Shown: positions 10,298-21,137 of the stretch, one piece after another
Layout of the letters: each line of letters starts with the position of its first letter
Numbering within the stretch: position 1 is the stretch's first letter
Assembly: GCA_963921195.1 (NCBI GenBank)
Contig: OY992537.1
Location: 19,493,125 to 19,557,124, forward strand
Length of the DNA: 64,000 bases
Direction of reading: 5' to 3'
Origin: Pegoplata infirma
Taxonomy: Eukaryota; Arthropoda; Insecta; Diptera; Anthomyiidae
The notes under the pieces: model-generated
Databases searched by the model: none
The model's input: only the letters and a program-made list of their open reading frames with translations
Told to the model about the DNA's origin: nothing
Made by a program: the position numbers and the translations under genes

Positions 10298-11195
10298 GGG
10301 GGGGTGAAATAAAACCATAGGCAATAAGGCCATATTGCCTTATTTCTCAATTCAATGGGAAATAAGGCCATATGGCTTTATTACCAACACGATTGAGCAA
10401 TAAAGTCATATTGATTTTGCAACCAAAGTGGAAATAAAGCCATATCAGTTCAAAATGTGGAAATATATTTCCTCGTAAATCCTGCTACCCAAAAAAAAAA
10501 ATATTTAGCGAATCCGCTAAATTAATTTATGGAGTTTGTAATCCCTAAGTCCGGCCAAAGGCCGGCTACGCAGAAAAAATTTTTTTTTTTTGACTATCTT
10601 TAAATTAAAAAACCACATATACCACGAACCTCGGAACTTAGAGTTGTCTAGAGGCACCAATTTTTTATTGGCAGGGTTTTTAATTTAAAGATTGTTTAAC
10701 AAAAAAAGTTTTTCTGTGTAGCCGGCCTCCGGCCGGGCTTAGGGATTACAAAATCCATGCATTAAACCCACCCTCTCCGCAAAGTAAAGTTTTCTAGGGT
10801 AGCAGGGCTTTTCGCTATAAATTTGTTATGCCTCAAAAAGGCCTGATAACCAAAATAGCTTTGGTTTGCAGAGAGGGTGGGTTTAATGCATGGAGTTTGT
10901 AATCCCTAAGCCCGGCCGAAGGCCGGCTACGCAGAAAAACTTTTTTGTTAAACAATCTTAAAATTAAAAATCCTGCTATTTAGTGGAAAAATTTTTCCAC
11001 ATTTTCCCCTACACTCTCCGGAAATTAATGACGAATACTTTTATAAATTTTCAAATAAGTAATAAAGCCATATATGGCTTTATTTCCAACAGCGGTTGGT
11101 AATAAGGCCATATGGCTTTATTTCTCAACTCATTGGGAAATAAGGCCATATGGCCTTATTGCCAATGGCTTTATTTCACCCCCCCCCCCCCCCCC
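10298..11195. mobile_element. Foldback element with poly-G/poly-C ends
   Basis: Left end G7TGAAATAAAACCAT, right end ATGGCTTTATTTCAC17. The arms, about 180-200 bp each, are built from repeats of the palindromic word AATAAGGCCATATGGCC. ATTTTTTT flanks both sides, a possible 8-bp TSD in a T-run. The centre holds three copies of the CCGGCC module described separately. Confidence 0.7.
10520..10985. repeat. Three inverted copies of the CCGGCC-hairpin module (Q)
   Basis: Copies near 10531-10580 (+), 10690-10795 (-) and 10872-10975 (+) share GGAGTTTGTAATCCCTAAG, then a hairpin CCCGGCCGAAGGCCGG and CTACGCAGAAAAA. Further copies sit inside both TAATCC-rich elements (17279-17375 and about 21885-21957). 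The module is GC-rich against its surroundings. Confidence 0.8.
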
Positions 11196-11639
11196 ATTTT
11201 TTTTCTTTGCGATTAGTGAAGAGATATTCATAAATATCTCGGAATAGAAACATTTTAAATAGGAAAATTTTTCAGAATCTAAAAATTATACTTCCAGAAT
11301 CCATTTTCTTTAAAAAATGGATTAAAATATGATTTCGATAAATAAATACATTTTTCTAAAAGAAATAGGGGATATGGTTTGGATTTTCCTAAGGAAGTTT
11401 TGAAAAAGTATTGATGAAATTTAAAAAAAGTCTAATTTATATCAAAATATGCAAAAATATGCATTTATACTAAAATATGCAAAAATATTCAACTACAAAT
11501 CAATGTCATTTTGTTGAAAATTCTTTGATTCGGATTGATATTTAATTTATGTTATGTTTACAACGCTGAGTAAAACTATGCATTTTCATGAAAGTACTTG
11601 CCCTACTTATAACTAACTGTTAATTGTTATACTGTAAAA

Positions 11640-11815
11640 TAATTTGACCTAAATTATTTTTGTCATAATCTTCATAGATAACGGTCATAATCCCAAGGGT
11701 ATTATGACCGTTTTAAAAGTGGTCATAGTCCTCATAAAAATATGTGTGTTATGACCGAAATCTGTTTGGTCACAATCCCTATTTTCGTTTTGGGGGGCTA
11801 TGTACGGTTACCTCA
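11640..11815. repeat. Decayed relative of the TAATCC element
   Basis: CGGTCATAATCCC, TATTATGACCG, GGTCATAGTCCTCAT and GTTATGACCGAAA echo the modules of 17030-17622. Clear borders are not visible. Confidence 0.55.
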
Positions 11816-13038
11816 AAAAAAAAAACGTTTCCATTACGGCATTATTAGTCCCCTAAATATAAGATTAGTGGCAACCATAAAATAATACTTACCCACAAAC
11901 ATCGCTTTTTCTTCACCATAAAACCACAAAAATAATAAAATAATAATTCTGTAATCGTGGTTTTGATTACTAACCACAATTGTTATTAGACATCAGAAAT
12001 ATAATTAATTTTCTTTGTAAATAAAAGATTTTTCCCACGGGTATCTAGCTGCCAGCATAAAATTTGGTCACATTGTAAAAAAATTAAGAAAAAAAAAATA
12101 TATTTCAATTAGTATTTCTTTATCTTTCATAAAAAAAATAAAATTAAAAAAAAAAACAACCTAAAAAATTATTAAAAAAATTTGTACTCATTGGAGATTA
12201 AAGCAAACATAAATAAGAATATAAAACTTACACATACAATTCCGTCACTCCTCACTCAATGCGAGAAACAAATTTGCTGGAGACTCCAGGGAAATTAATA
12301 AAAGTGGTCAGTCAGTAAAAGCAAAACAAACAATAGTGAGTTTTCATACAACTTTTTACATTTCAGTTTTTATTTTTTTTGAAAATTTTCCTACTTGTTT
12401 TCTACACACACACACCGAGACATTTCTGTAAATGTAGATAAAAATGAAAATTGAAAAAGTTTTAAGCTGTGCACAAATGAGAGAAACAATGTGTAACGAA
12501 TCCTTGGAGTATTAAAAACATGAAACGCTAAAATTAACAAATACGAACATACAAGTATGAATATATATGAATCGTATACAAGTATGAATATTTTTTTACA
12601 CACACATGCCCATTTGTATACATGTACAATTGCATGTATGACTGACTACTGCTATGGACGGTCAGTTGGTTAATTATACTTAATTCTTACATTATCCGCC
12701 GCTTGCCATGGTATGAACAAGTTTTCCTGTACTCCCATAGTTGTTGGTTTTGCTATTTCGGTATGGTCAGTTTAAAACCAAAGCTTTAAACTTTTTCCAA
12801 ATATAATTTTCAATTTAACATTAATCCGCTGCTAATGAGCAAAATTCATTAAATAATAGAAGTTTCATATAAATACTCGTACATACAAATTATGTCTATG
12901 AACTCGTATGTATGTAGATTATTTTGACCACATTTGGAAAAAAAAGATAAAACTGAAATAATAACATACAAAAAAAGTGAAATGTCCTGTTTATTCGATA
13001 TAATGTAACCCTAATACAAATTTTATTTAGGTACTTTT
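11816..13038. other. No gene seen; AT-rich DNA
   Basis: No conserved open frame on either strand, and no inverted-repeat element with a convincing TSD. A 70-codon minus frame (12391-12603) is hydrophobic and has no recognisable family. Confidence 0.5.
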
Positions 13039-13067
13039 TATACCCTCCTCTCTAGTGATAGTGGGTA

Positions 13068-13457
13068 CATCGTCACCTAAAATGCAAAAAGCCCTAACTA
13101 CCTAAAAATTAAAAATCAGTTTTTTGATTGGTTCCGGATTATTTTATCAACATACACGCCTCCACAATAAATTAGGGCTGCATAATTAAAATTAGCAATT
13201 TTATAGCCAAAATTAAAAAAAAAACATGTGATTTGGGCAATCGCCAATGGACATAACTAAACAAAAAACTTTTTTAATATTTTTTGATTAATTTTGACTC
13301 ATATTAACTTAAAGAACGTCCTCACTAAATTTTAGCCAAATTCATTAGAAAACAACAAAGTTATCAACAAATTTAAAATATCATTCAATATTGTTTTTTG
13401 CTTCTTCTGTAAAACTAATAAAATGTTAGTTAGGGCCTTTTGCATTTTAGGTGACGA
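13068..13457. mobile_element. TA-flanked MITE, ~390 bp
   Basis: 30-bp inverted ends, ATCGTCACCTAAAATGCAAA followed by AAGCCCTAAC, at 13069-13098 and 13429-13458, with one mismatch. It interrupts the GGGTATATATAAG stretch conserved in other family B copies, so the insertion is certain; the duplication fits TA. Tc1/mariner-like by target. No coding capacity. Confidence 0.85.
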
Positions 13458-13879
13458 TATATAAGTTTGTCATTTCGTTTGTAACACCTCGAAATATTGG
13501 TCTAGGACCCCATAAGATCCTCGATCGATTTTAAGACGATCTAGCGATGTCCGTCTGTCCGTCCGTCCGTCTGTCTGTCTGTTGAAATCACGCTAACTTT
13601 TGAAAGACTTTACGGATGCTCTTGAAGTTTGTAATATGTGTTGGGCAATTACCTGGTCGGGTCGGAATTGCAATCCAGCAAAATCCGTAAAGTGGTTCAA
13701 AAGTTTTGAGCAAAAGACTGAATTTCGGCAAGGGTTTTTCGTGAATTTACGAGATAATAAACACGCTTACACTCGAAAGCCAATTCTGAGGATGCTAAAG
13801 ATTGGCGTATACATTTGTCGTTCCTCTGGCCTAGACTGTATTGAGTTTAAGCAAAATCGGTTTAGTGGTTCAAAAGTTA

Positions 13880-15408
13880 CACAGTGATACAAAATCGAAC
13901 TTTCGGAATCGGAATGGGATGAAACCAAAAGCAAATGAAAGCTTACGTTTTCCATAACAAAACCCTCAAGGCATTTTTTTAGGTCAGAGCTAGATTTTAT
14001 TTTACACGCATTTAAAGTTGGTAATTTTAAAGCATTTAAAGTATTTGTGTACTAAACATGTCCTACTTTAAAGGCCCCCGGTGGTGCCCTTATTGGAAAT
14101 GTAGGGTCCAGTTTCCAAACTTAAGCTCAAAATTACTTCAGATATGACTGGTATGAATTTTGCTGCCATCGGTCCAGTACCTATTTACTGAATGGTCAAA
14201 TTATTAAAATAAACCACTGTACACCGTTGCGTATGATTGTTATTTAAAGGCAATTACAATATTAATCATTCGCCACTAATACAGTTTTCAAGCATTTATT
14301 ATCGAGCTGCAAAACTATCGATAGTCATCCCATTCGATAGTTTCGATAGTTTGTTTTAAAACTATCGATACTATCGATAGTATCGGATATTTTAATGAAT
14401 TGTAATTTTTTGCATTAATTTTTTTTTTTTTCATTAAAACTGTGTACTATTGCACAAACAAATGACCGTTTTTGCCTGTCATTACCATTTCAGTCTATTT
14501 TAACTAACCTCGGCGATCTTCCACCGTGCCGTGCTTGTTCTGTTTAGACAAGAAATGCGCAGGTGACACGAAATTTTCGTGATTCATGGGATCGTGAATG
14601 CGCTAGATAAGAAAAATTAGTTTCGTGCGTGAGTAATTTTTGTTTTGTGAGTTTGCATGATTGTTTTGTGCTGTTTGATACAGAAAACAAGAAAAAAAAT
14701 AGATATTATATTGAATTTAGAGGGTATTTAATAAAAAATTGTGATATAAATAAATTGTTATTATTATTTTAAGGAAAATAAATACTTTTTGTACAAAAAA
14801 TCGAAAAAAGTAAAATAAAAATTTGTTAATATTAATTTCGTTTATAATCGTGAGCGTGATTAAAATTTTAGTTACTCACGTGAGCGTGCGTAAACGTGAG
14901 CAGAAAAAATAATTTCGTGCTTGACTGTGCGTGAACAATATTTTTATTTCGTGAGCGTGCGTGCTTGAGTCAAAATTAACTCAAGCGCTCATCTCTAGTT
15001 CAGACCAATAATTTCGCAACAACATTAACATGACATTACAATCATTGCATTTATGCTTTCAAAAGTAGGATTTTTCCAAAGTTATATAAAGATTGTAAAA
15101 ACTGTTCATTTTTTGATTAATTTTGAGCAAGTGACAATCTATTTGAAGCTGATGTTTTTTCGGCGATAGTATCGCTATCGGATAAAAACTATCGATAGTC
15201 CATTTATAATAAAACTATCGATACTATCGATAATAGCATCGATAGTTTTGCAGCTCTAATTTATTATTATAATTATAATAAAAGTGCACTAACTTCAAAA
15301 AAATCTAGCTCTGACCAAGAAAAAAGGCTTGAGGGGTTTGTTATGGAATATGTCAACTTTCATTTGCTTTTGGTTTCATACCATTCCGATTTTGGGTGGT
15401 GCACTGTG
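13880..15408. mobile_element. TTA-flanked element, PIF/Harbinger-like (1529 bp)
   Basis: Inverted ends begin CACAGTG. They share AAAATCG, GGAATGG-ATGAAACCAAAA, GCAAATGAAAG, CAAG and GGTCAGAGCTAGATTTT over about 120 bp. TSD TTA (13877-13879, 15409-15411); removing the insert restores AAAAGTTATTAGC as in the other family B copies. A 3-bp TTA duplication is typical of PIF/Harbinger. It has no transposase. The hAT-like element at 14302-15258 sits inside. Confidence 0.78.
14302..15258. mobile_element. hAT-like element with TATCGATA-rich ends (957 bp)
   Basis: Ends TCGAGCTGCAAAACTATCG and the complement of TAGAGCTGCAAAACTATCG, with an exact 8-bp TSD ATTTATTA (14294-14301, 15259-15266). Perfect TATCGATA palindromes occur at 14316, 14363, 14372, 15190, 15216 and 15225, all within about 80 bp of an end. 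The middle (about 14500-15000) is rich in GTGAGCGTGCGTG and ends CGCTCATCTCTAG, apparently part of a second hAT-like family related to 21138-22236. Confidence 0.85.
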
Positions 15409-15835
15409 TTATTAGCAAAACAAACCGTGAATTTCAGATTAGCTTCACCTTAAATTCACGCGTTGAAAACACATTAAACATGTTTTAAAAACATTGCAAA
15501 GTCACAAAAATATTTTACAACGTATTTTTGTCTCTCAAAAATATTTTTACACTAAAAAAAAAATGCACTCGAAAAAAAATTTACACTCAAACAAAAATTT
15601 AGTAAATTATTTTTTTTTTTTTTAAATTGCTTAAAAAAAGTTTTTTTACACAAAATAAAATATTTCTAATCAATAATGTTATTTTCTCACGTTAGAAAAT
15701 TTACTATCACCTTAAAAGGGCATTGTGGAGGGTATTCATAGATTCGGCAAGTCGAATTTAACTTTTATACTTGTTTTTTGATCAATTTTTTTTTATAATT
15801 TTTTTTTACAATTTTTTTTTCATAAACTTTTTTTT

Positions 15836-16125
15836 CAATTTACTACAAAGTAGCAAACTACTAGTCTAATGACAAATCGTTTGTGCGCAAACTAAAGTAT
15901 TAATACATATTCGACTCTATCCACAATGTGTAGTCCAATGGACTATCATATGTAAAAATGTTTTAAATATTTTTGTTGGTTATTGACAATCGTTGCCTTA
16001 TTAGTACAGTACAATTTCTTCGTCTTTCTAATTCACATTGTGGATAGAGTCGAATATGTATTAATTCTTTAATTTGTTCACAAACGATTTGTCATTAGAC
16101 TCGTTTGCTACTTTGTAGTAAATTG
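15836..16125. repeat. Long palindrome (MITE-like), 290 bp
   Basis: Arms of about 100 bp, CAATTTACTACAAAGTAGCA at the left and its complement at the right. They share CTAATGACAAATCGTTTGTG and ATTCGACTCTATCCACAATG. No clear TSD; the flanks are T-rich. Confidence 0.85.
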
Positions 16126-16133
16126 TTTCTATT

Positions 16134-16255
16134 ATTGCTAAATAATCTTGACAATGGAATCTGACAAATTCCGAAACACGTGTCGATTAAGTCTTGCAAA
16201 AATGACCAACATAAATAAATTTAAAACAAAAAAATAATTTTCTTGAAAATTATGC
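16134..16255 (+). repeat. Dispersed repeat R, copy 1
   Basis: TTGACAATGGAATCTGAC, AATTCCGAAACACGTGTCG, ACATAAATAAATTTAAAAC and AATAATTTTCTTGAAAATTA recur in inverse orientation at 49468-49588. Family not recognised. It contains the E-box CACGTG. Confidence 0.75.
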
Positions 16256-16493
16256 TATGAGAATATCATGGTTTTAATTAGTAAAGAAAACAATGACCTC
16301 GAGCCAGAATAAACATCCTCAAAATATGTTTCATATGAGGGGCTCAAAGCACAAGGGGTTCAAGTGACTTTTTTAAAAAAATTGAGTTAACATATGGAAT
16401 TAGTAGGTGAAATTCTCATCCGGTAGCGAGATATGACGTCCATTTCTAAATCTTGTTACCAAAATACCTGTTTTGCTTGGAGCACAAGGGGTT

Positions 16494-16875
16494 TTAGTGC
16501 TCAAATGAAAGTGTAAACGCAGTTTGATTGCTACATGATTAAATGTCACAAAACTGTTAGCAGCGAAATCGTAGCTGCTCGCATTCGCGAAAATAGTGTT
16601 TTTGTATTTTCTAAAATTTTGACATTGAAGTTTTTTAAATATTTTGATGTTAACTGTTTTGTGACCTGTAAATAAATACAATTAAAACTGTATTCTCAGT
16701 TTTTGAAAACATTTAAAAAACTTCAAAACTTCAGTGTCAAAATTTAAGAAAATACAAAAACTCTAATTTCGCGATATCTCGCGAATGCGAGTAGCTACGA
16801 TTTCGCTGGTAACAGTTTTGTGACATTTAATCATGTAGAAATCAAACTGCGTTTACACTTTTTGTCGACACTAAA
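16494..16875. repeat. Long palindrome, ~380 bp
   Basis: Arms meet near 16685. They share GTGTAAACGCAGTTTGATTG, ATGATTAAATGTCACAAAAC, AGCGAAATCGTAGCT, GAAGTTTTTTAAAT and outer TTTTAGTG. The flanks have no clear TSD. The DNA between 16256 and 16493 is not recognised. Confidence 0.8.
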
Positions 16876-17029
16876 GTTCAACCTAAGCATCGCTGAGGCT
16901 CACCGTGTGAAGTTACAAATATTTTTTTGCAGATTTTTTGCAGTTTTTTTTGTTGTTTGACAGAGATAGTCTGTTGTATATTTTTTTTTCAAAAAAAAAA
17001 TTAAAATTTTTTTAAGATGTAATTTTTTA

Positions 17030-17622
17030 CGGTGACAGGACATAATCCCCACGGACATTACCCTTATAACGGAAATGTGGATTATTACCGAATTCATTAC
17101 GGTCATAATCCCCATAATAGTTGTGGGGACTATGACCGTTTCCAAAACGGTCACAATCCCAATGGCGATTATGTCCGTTCCTTGTTGGGATTACGACCGA
17201 ACTTATTTCGGTCATAACCCCCATTCACATTATGGGGAGTAAGTCCAAAGCAATTTTGGTCATAATCCCCGTTTTCTGCAGAGAGGGTGGGTTTAATGCA
17301 TGGAGTTTGTAATCCCTAAGCCAGGCCGAAGGCATGCTACGCAGAAAAACTTTTAAATAAAAAAAAAAATCTTTTAATTTTGGGGACTATGACCAACTAG
17401 TATAGAAGACATAATCACCATAATGGGGATTATGGCCATTTGTTACGTTGTCATTATCCCCATAAATTTGGGAATTATGTCCGTTTTTTATTGGGATTAT
17501 GTCCAAATAATTTTCAGTCATAGTCCCCACTACCATTATGGGGATTATGACCGAAATGAATGTGGTCATAATCCCCATAACAGAAATGGGGATTAAATCC
17601 GTGGGGATTATGTCATGTCACC
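17030..17622. mobile_element. TAATCC-rich inverted-repeat element, copy 1
   Basis: Ends CGGTGACAGGACATAATCCC and the complement of CGGTGACATGACATAATCCC. The inside is a chain of modules CGGTCATAATCCCCATAA and its complement, with module Q at 17279-17375. I count twelve TAATCC/GGATTA sites. Flanks ATTTTTTA and TTTTGTTA could be a decayed 8-bp TSD; the sister copy at 21648-22200 has an exact one. Open frames on both strands are by-products of the repeats. Confidence 0.8.
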
Positions 17623-19018
17623 GTTTTGTTAATTTTACAGAAGTATGTAGTTATCCCGTTTTGAAAAAAAAAAATCTCAATTTTTTTTTTTTTCAAAATT
17701 TGAACTTAAAAAAACGCTTTGAAATTTTATTCTTGGAAAACAGTATAACTTAAAAAAAAAAAAACTTAAACATTTTTCTTAAGTTTTTCATGCAGATTTT
17801 TCTGCTGTTTCAACAGATTTCTCTGCTGATTTCACCTATATAATCAAGACAGATATTTAGCAAACCGGGTATGTTAAAATCAGCAGATTTCTCATATGGC
17901 TCAAAATGGGTGTATTTTCCGAAGATTTTTCTGCTGATTGGACAGGGAATTTATTTTGTGTGTAGAGTGCATATGTGGGCTATGAAAAGGAAACCCTTTA
18001 ACTTATATTCGATTGACACCTACCAGAGCTAGGTGTGTTTTTTTTTTTGTTTTTGTATATTCTAAATAAATTTGTTTAATAAAACTTTAACATTCAGTTC
18101 TTTTGTGGGGTCATACTATGTTTATTATCCTTATTATGGTTGTTCTGGTCATCATTATTTTTATCATCAGTTACAACAAAATTTTTATCATCATCTAATG
18201 CGCATTCATTGTTTACTAATTAAACTAATTGCCAATTGGTTTTGCTTATGTATATAACTAAAATGTATTTGACTTACAGTGAAAACTTATAAAAGAGGAC
18301 TGGCTGTAAAATTACTAACTCAAGAGATAAGTATCTTTCCCAAGAAATCCAATATAAAGGAGTTTAAAAGAAATGTCCCTTCTTCGGGAATGTCTCTGTT
18401 TTCATATGTAGGTGTATTTATGTGGGTTTGTTTACCGAGTATATGAATGTTTTCCATTCTAAATATAAGTAGAATGTAGGAGAGTGTTTTTTTTGGTTAC
18501 ATTATATTGTGCAAGTAATGTACGCTTTGTTAAATTTATTTTATTTCATTGTAACTAGGGATTAATTCTAATGTGTCTACTAATACCAATGCCATCAATA
18601 TCAATTAGCTTTACTTTACACAAACTCACACTCACACACTCACACTCGCATACTCATATAACGCATTTACGCAAAAATATCCACACACTCATATAAAATA
18701 CATAAATATTTCTACAATATGTTACCAACAAATCTCAAATAAACATAACTCTACTCTTACACATAGACACACATACATACATATACACTCATACCCACAT
18801 ATCCAGACACATTAATAAATGTTTTGGTTTTAGGAAGTTTACTTTAACGCTCAGACTTATTCACACATACACACAATAACAAATATTATATTGCACGTTT
18901 ACATACGTATGTGTTAATGTTTATGTTTGTACCACTACATACAAACATTATACATTTGTAAATATGTATATAAAAAATGCAATTAATTTTATTTGTAAAA
19001 ATATATAAGTATCTGTAT
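17623..19018. other. No gene; CTGCTGATTT repeats and CA-rich simple sequence
   Basis: At 17793-17945 the word CAGATTTTTCTGCTGATT and its complement recur several times, perhaps the end of another small element. Bases about 18605-18965 are rich in ACACTCACACT and ACATACATA words, a microsatellite-like stretch. No coding signal. Confidence 0.6.
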
Positions 19019-19020
19019 TA

Positions 19021-19795
19021 GACTGCCCAGAAAAAAACCAAGTTGTTATTTTCTTGGGGGATACCTGCGAATTTTGTTCCTTTTAGTGCAAAAAAATTTC
19101 GGTTTTTTTTTGGGATTTTTAAAATAATATCTAGAGGTCGCGATCTCGCGTTTTATAACGATTTATTTTTTTTGAGTTTTTTATTATTTTAAATTGTAAA
19201 ATATGATTAATATGATAAAATATTAATAATTTCAGACAAAAAAAAAATTAAATTAAAAATTAAATATCGCTCATTCCATGAGATGTCTCCCAGCATCTAA
19301 TCAAATGTTCTTTAATTTATTTGAAATTTCGCACACAGGTACACTATGGAGCAATTAAAATAAATTCGTTTTTAGTTTCGCGAAAATCCACGAATTCGCG
19401 AACGCGAATATATTCGCGAATTCACGGATTTTCTCGGAACTAACAACTGATTTATTTTAATGGCTTCATAGTGTTCATGTGTGCAAAATTTCAAATAAAT
19501 TAAGGAACATTTGATTAGATGCTGGGAGACATCTCATGGAATGAGCGATATTTAATTTTTAATTTAATTTTTTTTTTGTCTGAAATTATTAATATTTTAT
19601 CATATTAATCATATTTAACAATTTAAAATAATAAAAAACTCAAAAAAAATAAATCGTTATAAAACGCGAGATCGCGACCTCTAGATATTATTTTAAAAAT
19701 CCCAAAAAAAAACCGAAATTTTTTTGCACAAAAAGGAACAAAATTTGCAGGTATCCCCCAAGAAAATAAAAACTTCGCTTTTTTTCTGGGCAGTC
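19021..19795. mobile_element. TA-flanked foldback element (775 bp)
   Basis: Nearly the whole element is one palindrome. The ends are GACTGCCCAGAAAAAAA, with TA at 19019-19020 and 19796-19797. The arms share TCTAGAGGTCGCGATCTCGC, ATAACGATTTATTTTTTTT, CATTCCATGAGATGTCTCCC and ATCTAATCAAATGTTC. The centre is near 19406 (CGCGAATATATTCGCG). No coding capacity; a transcript would form one long hairpin. Confidence 0.9.
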
Positions 19796-19929
19796 TAATC
19801 TGTATATAAAATACAAAATATAAGTATTATTTGTCCATTTCTATTGTAATGGCGTAGATTTTGTTCTTTTTTGAAAGAGAATAAAAAACTTTTTTTTATA
19901 TAAAAATATTTTGAAGAATCTTCTCCGTA

Positions 19930-20816
19930 TTAGATTTATTAAATGTTACTTTGTGGTCATTACTATTCTGGTGGGAATCGATGTCACGACGCCCTGGTGC
20001 GCAGCTACCAACTAACCTACAGGTGCGCAAACTGGAGGCTTGTTCTTGCACCCTGGAATACATAAAGGATCCTAATGTGGTGTGGTCTTCTTCCAGCGGA
20101 GAGCCAATGGATCTCCTTTTAAACATGCATTTTCTAGGCAATTCCATGACGCCGTTTCAAGCTATGGAACCTTCTGACGCCCAATTATTTGAAATTCCTT
20201 GGGAAATAATAAATATGCAAACATTAATCTGGGCTATTAAAAGCTTCAGGCCCTATAAATCCCCCTGACCTGATGGTATAATCCCGGTTAGGATGCAGCA
20301 AGTGTCAAACTTTTTAGTTCATAAACTGGTCGTTTATACTTTATTACTAGCCTTTTGTAATTTTACAAGCTTTTTACCAATAAAATTGTAAATTTACAAC
20401 TTTTTTGATGCGATAATACATACAAGGAATTCTCGTGACTTAACTAGATTTTTTAGTTAAAATTAGAAATTTGTACATTTACGAAAAAATTGTAAAATTA
20501 CAAAAAAAAATTAAATTTCGTTTGAAAATTTTTTGTTAAAAAAACAAGAAAAACTGTCAAATATTGGAAAAATGGGACTACTGGACTTCTTCTAGTAATT
20601 TGACAAGGTTTTTGTTTTTAGTGTAGGCAAAATGCATACAACAAGGGTAGATCAACGGATACAGCTCTTCACGAGCTCGGTGGTACTATCGAGATATCGA
20701 TTTCGGTAAAGGAGCACACTATGATGGCCTTTATTTATTTAGAGGGGGCTTTTAATACTGTCGCATATGCTGACGATGTAACAATAAAGGTATCACTGAG
20801 GCGATCCCCATACTTT
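19930..20816 (+). pseudogene. Broken LINE (Jockey-like) reverse-transcriptase fragment
   Basis: This is the only recognisable protein code. Frame 19951-20268 encodes the region before a non-LTR retrotransposon RT and ends in IKSFRPYKSP. A TGA at 20266-20268 then sits where the family has the Gly of SPGPDG, followed in frame by PDGIIP. An N-type MITE interrupts at about 20300-20623. The frame resumes with NKGRSTDTALHEL, AFIYLEGAFNTV (family motif AFLDIEGAFNNV) and AYADDV, the catalytic YADD box at 20766-20777. The DNA between FNTV and AYADD, usually long, is deleted but in frame; the part between PDGIIP and the Q-AY-KGRST box is also missing. The enzyme would copy RNA into DNA at a nicked target; this copy cannot. 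The Jockey clade is inferred from motifs; R1 or a related clade is possible. Confidence 0.85.
20300..20623. mobile_element. N-type MITE inserted in the LINE relic
   Basis: The right end ATTTGACAAGGTTTTTG followed by TTTTTAGTG-TA matches, inverted, the start of the element at 23678. The inside repeats TTGTAAATTTACAA-like words. The left end is weak (GTGTCAAACTTTTTAG). It separates two blocks of LINE code. Confidence 0.6.
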
Positions 20817-21137
20817 TTTTTTTATTTTAAATAAACTTGAAATATTAAGTCATCTCCTACTGCTACAATGGTTCTTCTAAAAGATTAAATGTAACATCGA
20901 CCCCCATTATATTATTTCCTTAACATTTTCTCCCACCGCTTTAACTGTCTTAGGGGTGCTCCTAGAAGAGTCAAAAATATGAACGACCTTTATTATTTTT
21001 TCAACAGCAAACATTTTCTCAAAACATACCTATCCACAATCTTCAACCCTTAAGGTGGTCCCATACATTTTTTTAAAATATTTTCTCTAGGAAATCAGCT
21101 TCTACCGCTCACATGGTACCTCCTAGAGAGATAAAAA

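Larger units (their letters stand above)
9935..11605. mobile_element. hAT-like non-autonomous element (1671 bp)
   Basis: Inverted ends TAGGGCAAGTACTTTCATG, with an exact 8-bp TSD CTTATAAC (9927-9934 and 11606-11613). An 8-bp duplication and a TAGGG start are characteristic of hAT. The subterminal regions repeat ATATGCATCTAAAAA and AAATATGCAAAAATATGCA. No transposase. The foldback at 10298-11195 is inserted in the middle. Confidence 0.82.
13039..15773 (+). mobile_element. DINE-1/INE-1-like element, family B copy 2, twice interrupted
   Basis: Starts TATACCCTCCTCTCTAGTGA and ends GGAGGGTATTCATAGATTCG followed by TATACTTGT. The hairpin end, the GTCCGTCTGTCCGTCC tract (13547-13582) and the order of motifs follow copy 1. 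Interrupted at 13068-13457 by a TA MITE and at 13880-15408 by a TTA-flanked element. Without them it lines up with 51741-52674. Confidence 0.85.

Noticed and set aside
4824..13887. Similar ~95-codon frames at 4824-5120 and 13600-13887
   Set aside because: Both lie in DINE-1-like family B. The matching region of copy 4 (about 51910-51950) has an in-frame stop, so the frame is not maintained.
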